From Pseudoscleropodium purum (Eukaryota > Streptophyta > Bryopsida > Hypnales > Brachytheciaceae): a DNA stretch of 64,000 nucleotides. The notes beneath the pieces are model-generated. The model searched no databases and was not told the origin of the DNA. It was given only the letters and a program-made list of their open reading frames with translations. The DNA is taken from NCBI GenBank assembly GCA_963969395.1, contig OZ017797.1, forward strand, positions 3,968,001-4,032,000. The letters are read 5' to 3'. The translations under genes and the position numbers were made by a program. This document shows, one piece after another, positions 9,790-21,410 of this stretch. The first letter of the stretch is position 1, and every line of letters starts with the position of its first letter.

Positions 9790-11315
9790 GGGTACACTAT
9801 TTCCAACTAAGGTTCGAATGAATAAAGTTTCAACCAAAGCTTTGAATGTTTTTTTCTCTTTTTCAAGTTTAAAACAAATCAAATCATGACACATATCCCA
9901 AAGTACTAAGCATTAAGTTGTTTTTAAATGATCAGAATTGGAAGATTCTACATGTTGGCCATAGGTTTGGACCAACTATTGACTTCTAAAATTCATAGTA
10001 ATTCCAAATCAAGGCATAAATTTACCAAAAAATATGCAATCCCTGTGATTTCTATCTTCTTATATGGCAAAAAATTTACATTGCCTTAAACTACTCATGA
10101 ACATGTGTAGAATCACAAAAGTGGTTGACAAAAGGTACTCTACCATATGACATATCTCTAGGTATGTTTTCATCTACAATCTAGCAATTTCATCCAAGAT
10201 TAATTTTATTTGAAGATTATAGGCAAAAAACTTCATGGTTTGTCGTCATTTTTTAGCCAAATCATTTTTTACTAGTGCAATCTAGTACTTTAAGACCAAA
10301 ATAAAGACTAGGTACACATGCCAAAGTTACACTAAACTTCATGAAATTTTGAATGTTTGATAAAATGGACAATGATAATTTTGGGGGGGGATTTTTTGGA
10401 TAAATTATGTACATCATGAGTTCTATTCTTCATACAAAAAGGTGAACCAAAAAATGCTTTATATGGCTATAAATATAAATTAAATATATTATTTATTTTA
10501 ATAAATATTTTAAATGCAAGGACATTAAGATATAATAGTGGTCTATTTTGCACTTTATATTCTTTCAACAATAGCTAATACAATCTCATGCTCTCAGTTT
10601 CCAAGAAAATTTCAAATATTGTCAGCATCAACATCATTTGTATGTTTGTCAAATTGTTGATATTTTAATTTCTAGAAATGTCATTTTCCTTCAATCTTTG
10701 TATACAAAATATGAAACAATGTATACCAACATGCCAAAGCACAAATTTCTTTGGAGTTATAAAAAAAATTAAAAAAAGCATATAAAGGAATTCCATATCA
10801 CAGTTTACAATACTAAATTCTAGACATGGCTAACTTTAAAACTATTTTTCTTTTAAATGACAACTAATTTCTTCAATTTTCCACGGTAGCATGTACTAAG
10901 TTACACACAACAACTTGAATTCCATGTATCTACTTTTGATCTTTGTCCATTGATGCTTATGGTATGGCTATTCAAATGAAAATATTTCAAATTTGTTTAG
11001 TAATTTATTAGTTGATGTAAGTATATGGTCATCTTCTCAGAATTATTTCAAACAACTAAATATTATCTAATTCTTAATTCCATAGTTTTTCCAGTTTAAA
11101 AAATTCAAATGACAATTTATTTATTTATTTTTTGCACTTTCTAGGTTCTCCTTCTAAGAGGAAAGTTATAAAATTCATTTTGAGTAAGATCTTTTTATTT
11201 AGCCCCCTCCTTAGTTCAACAAAGTTTGAGGCCCAAAACCACTTCATTATAATTGTATTCCATGCATGGTTAAAACATTCATCTTTACATTCTTTAACAA
11301 ATTCAATCGTGAAAT
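9790..11315. other. AT-rich intergenic region with dispersed repeat fragments
   Basis: No gene. The segment around 10215-10330 (CTTCATGGTTTG, then TTTTTTAGCC and CTAGTGCAAT) recurs at about 52705-52830. A G-run (GGGGGGGG) is at about 10383. Confidence 0.5.
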
Positions 11316-11317
11316 CT

Positions 11318-12360
11318 TTAATTAATCTAATACTATTCATAAATTTCAAATGAATGAATGTTTGTTATAAACAAAATAGAAAATCACAACTTGTATCTAA
11401 TGATTGATTCCTTGTAAAAACCAATTGTTTTCTCATTATTGATTGATGTTCAAGGGCACTCATTGCTTTCTTTGTTTATTCACTCCCAATTCAAATTCAT
11501 CAATATAAATTGCAAACTCAATTTTGAACAATATTGATGAGATTCATTTGGCACAACAATACCAATATTGCCACAAATCAAGGTCCTAAATATGGATTTC
11601 AAGAATGTTTTGCACACTATTAATTTCCAAAAGACCAATTGTTCCTATCCTCTTATTTTTTTGTTGTAATTTTCTAAACCATTTTTTGAATATAAAAAAA
11701 TACATTAGCTTTCTAGAAATATGCTTTGTATTCTAATTGTTGTTGGGGGCCAAAAAATTATTCTACACTATGCTCAAAAGAAGCTCAAAAGCAATATAAA
11801 AAAATAAAATAAAATAAATTTTTTTATAAAATTGTTTCTCATAGGAAGCTCTTTTGTTTGTATAGAAAGATTTCATTTATCCTATTTGTACTAGTGATGT
11901 GAAAATTATGGAGAACCTTATTTTTCTAGCAATTTAAGCATTTATTTCTAAAAATAATCTATAGGATTCATTTTTTAATCCAATTTTCATATTTTGTAAG
12001 TAAACAAGTTCTACATAGTTTAGGTTTTTTTTGCTAGAACAATTTCAATGTGAATATTTAGACTATCTATGGATTACTATCCATATACAACATCTCTTGG
12101 TCTAGGATGTAGCTTAAGGGGAAAACAAAAATCTCTTTGAAGTGGAGCATAGGTCTTGTTCCTCACCCACTTGCAAGGTTTGTGTAGTCAAAGCATGTAC
12201 AATTGATCCATCAATATTGCTTTGCCTTTGTAGCCTAAATGTAGTGTTTGGCAAACCTCATTCGCTTTGTAAGTGGATATAAGAGGTTGAAATATTCCCT
12301 CTAAAAGAAATTATGAAGCCACCTTTTGTCAAAGATTCACTTGAAAGCAAGTTTGAAGAG
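11318..12360 (+). repeat. Dispersed repeat family B, copy interrupted by about 0.6 kb
   Basis: The two flanks (11318-11465 and 12080-12360) are collinear with 9031-9480. The middle (about 11470-12080) is absent from that copy. Part of the middle (about 11840-12050) is itself repeated at 13550-13790 (GGATTCATTTTT, GTTCTACATAGTT), so this is one repeat inserted in another. No terminal inverted repeat or target duplication could be seen at the junctions. Confidence 0.65.
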
Positions 12361-15300
12361 ACAATGATGTCTTTTACAAAAGACATGACAAGCTTTGGCA
12401 ATCAACCTCCTAATGAATTTTATCCAAAATTACAAACAAAAAAACTGACTCTATATATTGAATCCTACATTTATGGACATAAAATGTACAAACATAGTAC
12501 ATAGTTTTAGTTTTGGATGACCATGGATTTATCACATGTCTGAAATTCCATAGTGAAATGGAGGAAGGCAACTTTTAGTCTATATTTAGATTATTTAAAA
12601 TCAAGTTTGAATTCTCTCAATCTAAATAACTATGAAATGATCCATGTGAAGAACCACCTATGATTATTCAACCTCCCTTTAAAGATGATTATTCAATCAA
12701 CCGTAAACTCTAAAATGTGTAATCCAAGTGGAAAGATTTAAACCTTTTGTTGAAGATAAAAATATAATTGATGAGAAAATAATTAATAAGAAAACAATTT
12801 CAAATTTTGGGTGGATTTTTTTGTTGACCTACAAGTTCCATTTTGTACTTTGCATGGCATAGTTTTTGCTTCCAATCACTAATTGGAATAAAAAAAAATT
12901 ATACTCCCCCCAAACTAATGTGTTTTTCTATCTTAACAAAAAGTTTCAAAAAAATACACAAAAAATTGAGATCGTAGGACTTTGCCCAAACTTTCATTTG
13001 TACCCTTATGAGACAATGGAACTTTAGTGTACGTAATAAACTTAAAACACTTACCTTAATGCATTTTTAACAAAACTAATAGTCAAGATTGTCTAACTTT
13101 ATAAAATTAAATTTTATTCCAAATTCTTCTACTATCACAAGAACATGACAATTTTTCTACTTTTTGCTAGGCTATTTATGGCAAAGTTATAAACTAACAT
13201 TTCATAATTTGTAAGTGTCCAAGGCCTTTTATAAGCTTCTCAAAGCATGTTTCAAACAAACAAAATCAAAACTTTGAAAATTTATAACAAATAAATCCAA
13301 ACTATAACCATGGCATCTTATCCTAAAGGATCAAGTTTTTCTTAAAGGAACACAACAACATTTGGATATGTTCTTATGATCTCAATTTTCAACATGATTT
13401 TTTGAAAATTTTAATGAAAATAAAAACATTCATTAACTTAGGGGGAATATAATTTTTATTTCAATTGATGTCCGAGAGCAAAAATTATGCAACTCTACAT
13501 CTAAAATAGAGGTCTTTGAGCAACACCAAACATCCAAAATTAAAATTAAAAAATATATATTTTCATAAAAGATATTTTTGTCTACATGGAATGATTTGAT
13601 TATGATAAAACTATTTAGACTACTAATAAGAAAGTTATAGAGAATTTTGTTTTTTGGAAATTCAAGCATCAATTCTACAAAAAATAACTTGTAGGATTCA
13701 TTTTTGAACTTATTTTTTACAAATTCTCAAAAGAAAGTTCTACATAGTTCAGTTTGCTTCTTAAAATAATTTCACCATTGGGATTAGTATAGGTTTTAAT
13801 TCCATCTTAAAACTATTAACTATTTAGGATTTCTTCAATCTTGTAACTATTTCTATTTAACAATTTTTTTAGGAATGAAAACTAAGTGTGTATTTTTTGA
13901 AAAAACTTCCAATCTCTCAACTCGATTCTTCAATACAAAAAATATTTTATTCAAAATCCATAGTACAAAATTTTAAGTTAAGGAAATTCAAAGCCAAAAA
14001 TTCTTATCAAACAAGGTATAAGAAAAATGTTTTCTTTACTTAAAATGCTTATATTTGGCAATCTATACAGTCAAAGTTTTGAAGTTTTTTCTATACAATT
14101 TCATTCTTGCTGAGTGCAAGATTTTACAATAGATATACAAATTTCATTTATATTTAAATTTTTTCACTTTGCAATTGAAATATTAGTTTTGAATGTGTGT
14201 TTCTCGTGAAGAACAAACGGCCTTGGACCCTTCCAATAGGAGTTAAACTACATAAGTTATGGGTCACATGAAAAAAGAAAATTCATGATCAATAGTACCT
14301 ATATATTGAAAGATTATAGTGTTTGATCACAAAGAAGGTAGAAAGTTGTTGAAAGTCTTATAATTTAGTACTTTGTTTACTTGTCCAACCTAAAATCATT
14401 AATAGTCAAATAAAAGAAAATGGGGTTAAAGAAAAAAATACATATAATCCTAATCAATCTAGCCCATATCACAATCTATTCAACAAAAGTTTTAAGTGAT
14501 TTTGTAGTCTGATCTTTTCTACAAGTTCTAGTATACTTGAGATTCATCTCTAAGATTTTATAACACTAAAAACAAATTTTGCAATGAACCCTCTTGCACA
14601 AAAACTTGAATAGAAAAATCATAAATATTTTTTTTCCTAGAGGCACTTTTGATCCTAAGAACAAGTGATTATATCCCCACAAAAAAGATTATAAAAAATA
14701 AGTAAATAGGATTTTACTTTACTTCAAAGTTTTATTGACACCCAAATTTGGTGTCTTGGACATTTAAGGTTTTAAATTGGAATAATAGATTAGGATTCTT
14801 TAGTTCAATATTCGATTCAAGAAACTTGAAAGACTTTTGAAGAATGTCATCTAAAATAACTACACCTAAAATGGACCACTCTTCATAATCGTTCTCTATT
14901 TTGGAAGGAAAAATGAATAGGGAAGACACCTAAATTGCACATTACAAAGACAAGTATAAGGTAGAGTTGGAGACCATTTTAGTCATGTGTAGCTTTATTT
15001 ATAGTACTATGGAGGTGGCAACCTTACAAGTGGTAAATTTTGGGTCAATTTTTTTATTGTTTTAGCTTCTTGTCTATGACATGTTTTGATACTACCAATT
15101 TCATTTCTTCATGTGCATCAAATACATTTGGGTACCACCTACATGACACTTTTACCACCCTACACCTTGCATCTTTGAAAATTTTAACTATTTCATAATG
15201 CATCAAAAAATTATGGAACCACTTGCATTTTGATTTTTAGTTCTTCACCAATGAGCAAAAATTGTTGTTCATTTTCTACAACATGTTGGTCATGCCACAA

Positions 15301-16106
15301 AGCTTCTTGGTGTAGTTACCTTAATTAACTTGGTTATGTGCAACATATCTTGCTCTCTAAACAAATCCAAATCAAATCTTGCAATTTCGAAAGTGAAAGT
15401 GGCAATTTTGAGGTATAGGATGGTGACAAACCATAGATGAATTGCATACCGGTATCTAGCACCGTTGAACTAATAGTTGAACTAACTAGCAGTGAAAAAA
15501 ACACGAAGTGCAGTAGTAATGAATTCTGGAAAGTGCGATATTTGGCATTAGGCCAGCATTCTGATTGCTCAAGTGATTGTTTGATTCTCTGTAGTAAATG
15601 AAATTACATAACTTAAATTTTTTGAATGACTCTTTCAATGAGACGGTCGTTCCTGGTAGTACAATATTAAAAGCATACACTGTCACTTACGTATGGCTTG
15701 ACATCATCACTCTCACGCTGGTGTGTGCAACTCTAACATGCAAGTGTTTCTCACGCCCTAACTTCATTGGCTACAGACATCGGGGTCTCGGGAATAATGG
15801 AGGTCCGAAACATGAGGCTGGGTTTTGAACTACCGCTACCTAAGCTAAGACTAGATTTGACTCAGAAAGCAAGTTCTACAGCAGGAAACATAATCTTGTA
15901 GGATCAAACAGGAAACACAGTGCCCTGTCAATCACACAAGACCAATAACGTAAATGGACCCGGATCAAAAATTTCATGTGTAGTAGTTGCTGAGAGGTTC
16001 ATAACTTACTACATGTTCTAAAAATGTTCGGTTTCATCAATCCTACTCTATCCAAGGTAACACCAATTGGCCTCCAGTATCATTGACATTTAACACTGCA
16101 AAACGA
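12361..16106. other. AT-rich intergenic region; last few hundred bp are TRM1 3' flank
   Basis: No additional gene seen. Repeat fragments occur at 13550-13790 (pairs with 11840-12050) and 14030-14200 (related to the end of family A). GC content rises after about 15480, consistent with the TRM1 3' UTR and downstream region. Confidence 0.5.
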
Positions 16107-19100
16107 TCACTCATCCACCTTTTGACGCTTGGCTTCCGGTACTTCATCGATAGCAGCAGCAGCTGCTGGACTTTCAATGGGAGGTTGCCCTTCTGCACAA
16201 CGGGTTCCATTCACAAAAGCTGCACCGTGCGAAGCTATATGCTTCTGTGTAAGATGACGCCCTGCTCTAGGCTTTGGGCCCCAAAATTCTTCAGGATTTG
16301 GTAGAAACCGAGCAACACCAGAAGCTAGAGCCTTGCTTGTGGCAGATTGAACCTTCTTGAAGTTTGCCTATGAACAAGCAGTTTCCAAAAAGATTCAGAA
16401 ACAGAATTAAAGCAACATGAGTAACCAGATAAGAAATATGTTTGACTTGTGCTTGGAAAGGTATTACATTATGTTGCTCGAAAGTCATTTCTTTCCAAAG
16501 CAGATACATACCTCAATTTCAGGCTCTTTACTGAGTATCACTTTTCCTGGGGTCTCTGCTGAGTTTTCCTTAACTGGGTGATCCTTAACCTGCATAGATG
16601 GTGAAGAATACTAGTGAGAGAGAGAGAAGCATGTAACAACTCGTGTGCACCCCTAGAACATCGATCTCCATATAACCCACTTAACCCCGTAAATAGCAAG
16701 CTCAGCGTCTTGTGACACTAACAAACATGTCATGCAAGTCTTCTAGCAATGGATGGAAGACATTCAATGAAGCGTAAGGAAAGAGTACACACAACATACC
16801 CAGCAGCGCATGATATCCCAGAGGACTTCCATTGGAGCATCAGTCTTCAGTCCTAATGGGTTAGCATGTGATCCTGAAATTTGGTACCCAGCATTGACAA
16901 CTGCAGATCGGAAGAGAGTCGCTGAGGGAGGAGTGCACTTGAGCGTAGCACTCATGGAATGCAGACTCACATATAATGGCACGTCGTTCAACTCCTGCAA
17001 AGAAAAAACAATAACGCTTAAAATTATCTCTAGAAAGTCAAACTCAAATATTATATCCCAATTTAAGGGACTTTCCTGATTTGTTTAGTTTGCTAACCAA
17101 CATCCAAACGTGAGTTCCTGCCATTCATATTATTTACATGAAGGGTCGTTGGCTCACCTCTGATACGGCCGTGAGGATGCTGTGAATCTTGTTGTAAGCT
17201 GGATAACGGCTCTTCATAGCTGTCACACTTTTGAGCATAGAGTTGACCCAATCTGCATCATGAATTGGAGCGGACCAAATTGGACCTCCCATGTTGTGAT
17301 GTTTTCCGCACTGTTTACAGTCTGGAGAAATAACTGGCCCCGTTCCAGGCATGTATCGGGTGCTGCCTTGTCTTGTGGCCACCCTTCCCACAGGTTGCAG
17401 ATGATACGTATCACAACCGACACACTGATACACATACGAGAGCTTGCTTGGTGACTCCTTGATTGCACTTGCTGATCTGTATGCAATAATGAGATATTCA
17501 TGTGAGAAACATAACCCAAAGTTGTAAGACCAAGTCAAGAGACCAAGTCTTGCAGGCCTAAGAAGTTTCAAATATTGCCCATTTTCACTTCAGCAACGAT
17601 TTAGAATATGTTCTTGGTTTAACAGAGATCTGTCCAAATGTGAACGATGACAACATATCCCTATGATAGATGACCAGCATCAAATCATTTCAAAGGCTTG
17701 GACAAACTTCAGAACTCCTACAAGAAATAGACAACAAGATGGGAAAGGAGAACGAGAAGCTGAATACATACGTGTAAATGCGGACAAACACACGCACATA
17801 GAAATCCACAGACAGTGAAAGCACAGGTACTATATGACGCTTGTAGCGGTTTGCGTGGGCCTCGATGCTGGCTAGGAGGATCCGGAGAGCCATTTCATGG
17901 CAGTACTTGCCTCGCAACGGATATGCTCCATATCTGTTACACCACACGCTTGTAAACATCACACAATAGACAAATTCCAACTGCATAATCTTGACAATAC
18001 AGAACAGATTTCTCGGAAAATTCCACGAAGTGAACAATCGCATAGCCAATATACAGACACTAGCCATAAATAAGGTTGATTGAACTACTTGGAGTAGCAA
18101 ACTTCGCCATTGTTTCCACACAGAACAGCCATGTCAGTTGCAGTGCATGACAAGAGCCCACCATCAGATATAGTTTGTACTGCTGAGTCCAAAAAGATGG
18201 AAGGTGACCCATAGGGATCTAGATCGACCTGCCCACAGAATGGAATCATTTAATTAGAAGAGCGCTTTGTAGCTCTATAAAACTTCTTGAAACCTCCTTA
18301 GGCTGAGAAACAAACGACAGAAACAAAAAAAGCGGAAAAATCGACGGCAATTCTAACATGTGCTAATAAAAGGCAACTTCCTGAAACAGGATTCGGACTG
18401 AGAAAAATCTAAAACAAAACCAAAAAGCATGAAAGAAGTAGTTAAACCTGCCACGCAGGCAAGGGATGGAAAGAAAAAGCTCTCAAGGCATGAAGATATT
18501 GACTGCTGTTGGGATGACTTAGGAACAGAGAGATACCACATCAAACTCCTTCTCGTGAGAGAGCATATAAATACGCGAATCAGCGTGATTCGCAGTCACC
18601 TTCGCCAACGCAACCTTTCCATTCAGCCGAATGTTGCGTTCACACGCCTCGACTGCCACTGCAAAGGTAAAGAAACTCATTTAAATGCCACTCCAAATAA
18701 CCCCCTTTCACACATGGATCGAAAAATATATTTGACCATTACTACAAACCCAGATGCGTGGATGAGCTGTGGTTTGCCAAGCACATACCTTTGTCGTTGT
18801 CACAAGCCACCACCGTGCCTACTTGCTCAACTTCTTTGGCATACCGCAGTGCCCTCAACCCTGAAGCTGCTAAGGCCTGCATTCCACAAAGACCACAAAC
18901 GGCATCAAAACCATGTTAATCCTAAACCTCCAAAAGACCTGAATTGGGCCTCCTGTCTTTTAAGCATATATGGGGACTTACTTTTGTTCAATTCTTAGTG
19001 ATTTTTGCCCTACAAAGGCAATGTTCTTCACTGGTCCTGATTATATATATATTTGACCTCCCTGAATTATATTCCTCACAACATGACCAATCGGATTGGT

Positions 19101-20547
19101 CACTGCAAGACCTTAAAAATTTCGGTCCTCCTCGAGTTAAATAAACTACGCAGATCGATGTTTAATGATACAAAACAGAAATTCGCTTCCAAGGAACCAC
19201 AAGAAGTAATACCTCCAGAACGTGCAGAGGCTTGGCAATTTTGGATTCCACAGGCGCTGCTGCTACCTCCTGTGATGCATTTCCTGAGGGACTATTTTCT
19301 GGCTTCTCCTCCTTGTTTTCGGAATCTTGATCCGCCGCCATTAGAGACACACCGGGCTTCGAGTCCTCTCCTTCAGCTGTAGAAGCGCCCAGTTCTTGGG
19401 CATCGCCATTGGCCCTCCCGTTGGGAACTTTCTTACGTGCAGCTTTTTTTACCAAACTTTCTTCATGCTCCTCTTGACGCTTGGACGCAAACGCTCGTAG
19501 AACCGCTATGGACAAATCCCTGTTCACTATCTTCGCAAGGCAATACTCAAACCCAGAATTTGAGATGCTTTTCAACAGGCCATCAAAGACTCATTACTAA
19601 AAATCAATAACGACCCTTGTACCGGCTTTCGCAAATGCATAATCTACTCTCGACCACCGACTTCCAATTGAGAGAAAACAGAAATGCACAAACCGGGTGA
19701 TGGCGAGTCTACCAAGCTCTCGCCAGCATTCAGTGTAAAGTTCTAAAATTCGATGAACAGGTGCTAGAGCAACTACACTTCTAGAGTTTGATTGTTGCGG
19801 CAAATTACGCGCCACAATGAAACGATTGGCAAAAAATGTAATTGAGGCTTTTTGTTAAGAATCTGTCGTATCCAAGAGGCCATCCTAGATTCACTCCTAA
19901 ATATCAATACAACCCTTATACCGCCATTCGTCGCCACCTAACATCCTCTCAAATTACCGACTTTTCAAAATAAACGCACCACCTGGGTATTTGTCGGGTC
20001 TTCCCAAATTCAGCGTCCAGTTGTAAAATCGAGCACTCCATTAACAGGTGCTATTGACACTGAGTTTGCATGTTTCATTCAATTCCAAATGAAGCAATCG
20101 CGGCATTTTGTTTACCTGAGCTTTGTTGTAGAATACGTCGTTTCCGTGCAAGAGAATATCCGCCTCGCCTTCTCGCAGAATCGTGGGCTCCGCTTGAGGT
20201 CCCGGAGGTGGTCCGCCTTTCTTCTTCCCCACGCGGTGCTGCAGCTGCTGCGCCTTCTTCCCAGTTCCATTCCCCTCCTCGCCCCCCGCCATCTCTTCCT
20301 CTCTATAAGCCCCAATTCCCACGTCACTCCACGTCGAAAAGCTAAACCCTCGAACCGTCTGTCGCTGCCAATGATTCCAGAGCTGGGCAGGGTCACGCCA
20401 TGCGCACAATGCAGCGGAGTCGGAATCGGTTGTGTGGAAGCTGTTTGGTGTACCGCCAAAAGGGAAGCTGCTGTTCCGACTGGAGTTGCGAATGCGAAGC
20501 TTACAAGAAAGGGATCGCCAGAGCCAGGGACACGGAGGCAGCTTCAT
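16107..20547 (-). CDS. TRM1: tRNA (guanine(26)-N2)-dimethyltransferase, 10 exons
   Basis: Transfers methyl groups from S-adenosylmethionine to guanine 26 of tRNA. Minus-strand exons: 20547-20116, 19530-19213, 18876-18789, 18658-18537, 18228-18089, 17933-17772, 17476-17158, 16994-16800, 16589-16512, 16367-16107. All introns are GT-AG and all phases agree, giving 704 aa. Residues 1-85 look like an organelle transit sequence. EADILLHG...FYNKAQ (about 128-144) opens the family core. ASGLRALR (about 254-261) and ACDND (about 274-278) belong to the SAM-binding fold. VDLDPYGSP (321-329) is the catalytic DPxG-type motif. The CHEMALRI block and DFYVRVFVR follow. C439-x2-C442 and C474-x2-C477 form the family zinc ribbon, followed by [11 protein letters not shown]. 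The acidic/basic tail ends [10 protein letters not shown], a likely nuclear signal. I see no frameshift or missing motif; it should be functional. Confidence 0.93.
20290..20292 (-). promoter_or_regulatory. TRM1: Alternative in-frame TRM1 start codon (Met86)
   Basis: A second ATG in exon 1 begins [13 protein letters not shown] and would give a 619-aa form without the Arg/Ser-rich, acid-poor first 85 residues. Yeast TRM1 is known to make mitochondrial and nuclear forms from two in-frame starts, so the same arrangement is plausible here. Which start is used cannot be told from sequence alone. Confidence 0.5.
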
Positions 20548-20646
20548 AAGCGAGGAAGACTGATTCTTCAGTCATGGTCCAATTCTTTCGCACGCACGGA
20601 AAATTCCTCAAGGCGACAAAACAAGGAGCACTGGAAGATTCGCCTT

Positions 20647-20662
20647 AAACCCTAACCCTAGG
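20647..20662. promoter_or_regulatory. Telo-box in the TRM1 5' region
   Basis: AAACCCTAACCCTAGG lies 100-115 bp upstream of the long TRM1 start. AAACCCTAA motifs near transcription starts are common in plant genes for translation and RNA-processing functions, which suits TRM1. Confidence 0.55.
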
Positions 20663-20949
20663 TTTTCCGACTTCATTGAACTGGGCAACTGACGGTCCGA
20701 ACTCGGAAAATTTTAGTTGATCCTGTTGGATTCTATTTTAAGGTGGGCCTTCGACTCCTCAATAATGTCTTTTCCTGGACCCCTTTCAGCAATTACACAT
20801 ATCTGGAGCGTTGACTCCTGAAAGTGGAAATTTTCTCATGTACAGATATAGAGTTTGGAAGGATTCAGAATATTTGTGAATCATTTGCTTAACCCTGTAA
20901 GGACTAAGGATGGGCTGGTCTCCAAAGAAATCATCATTTTCTAATACCA

Positions 20950-21410
20950 TGGAAATCAATTGCTGAAAAAAATGGAAAAGTATTCATTGGAAGTCAAACT
21001 ACTATAGAAGATGTTTCCTTTTCACAACATAACTCTGAAGATGAATAGTTGCACTTCTATCCTATATAGGAGAATTTTCTATCACGCATTGTGCCTCTGG
21101 TAGCGTTACAAGGTTGACACTTAAACGCTCAAGAGGTGACCTTTGAAATCATCCTTTTTCTATTATTGAGTGAATCACTGACCTCCAAAATTGCAAAAGT
21201 AGTCATTGCAAGTCGAACTATTGTGGAAGATTTTCCCTTTCCAAAACAAATTTTGAGGATGAATAGTTGCACTTCTATCCTATACAGTTTGATTCCCTAT
21301 CATTAATCGGATACAAAACGTCCGCCTTGGCATTCAAGGGTTAAAAAAACAAACCAAGAACACTCATTGGAGGTCAAACTAATGTGCAAGACTTCTCCTT
21401 TTCACATAAA
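20950..21410 (+). repeat. Degenerate tandem repeat, three units
   Basis: Units begin near 20992, 21211 and 21372 (spacing 219 and 161 bp). The first two share GTCAAACTA, AGATGAATAGTTGCACTTCT and ATCCTATA; the third is truncated after TTCTCCTTTTCACA. Lies upstream of TRM1. Confidence 0.6.

Noticed and set aside
16107..20547. Plus-strand ORFs opposite TRM1, such as 18429-18998 and 20089-20655
   Set aside because: They are antisense shadows of TRM1 exons and introns, with no conserved features of their own.
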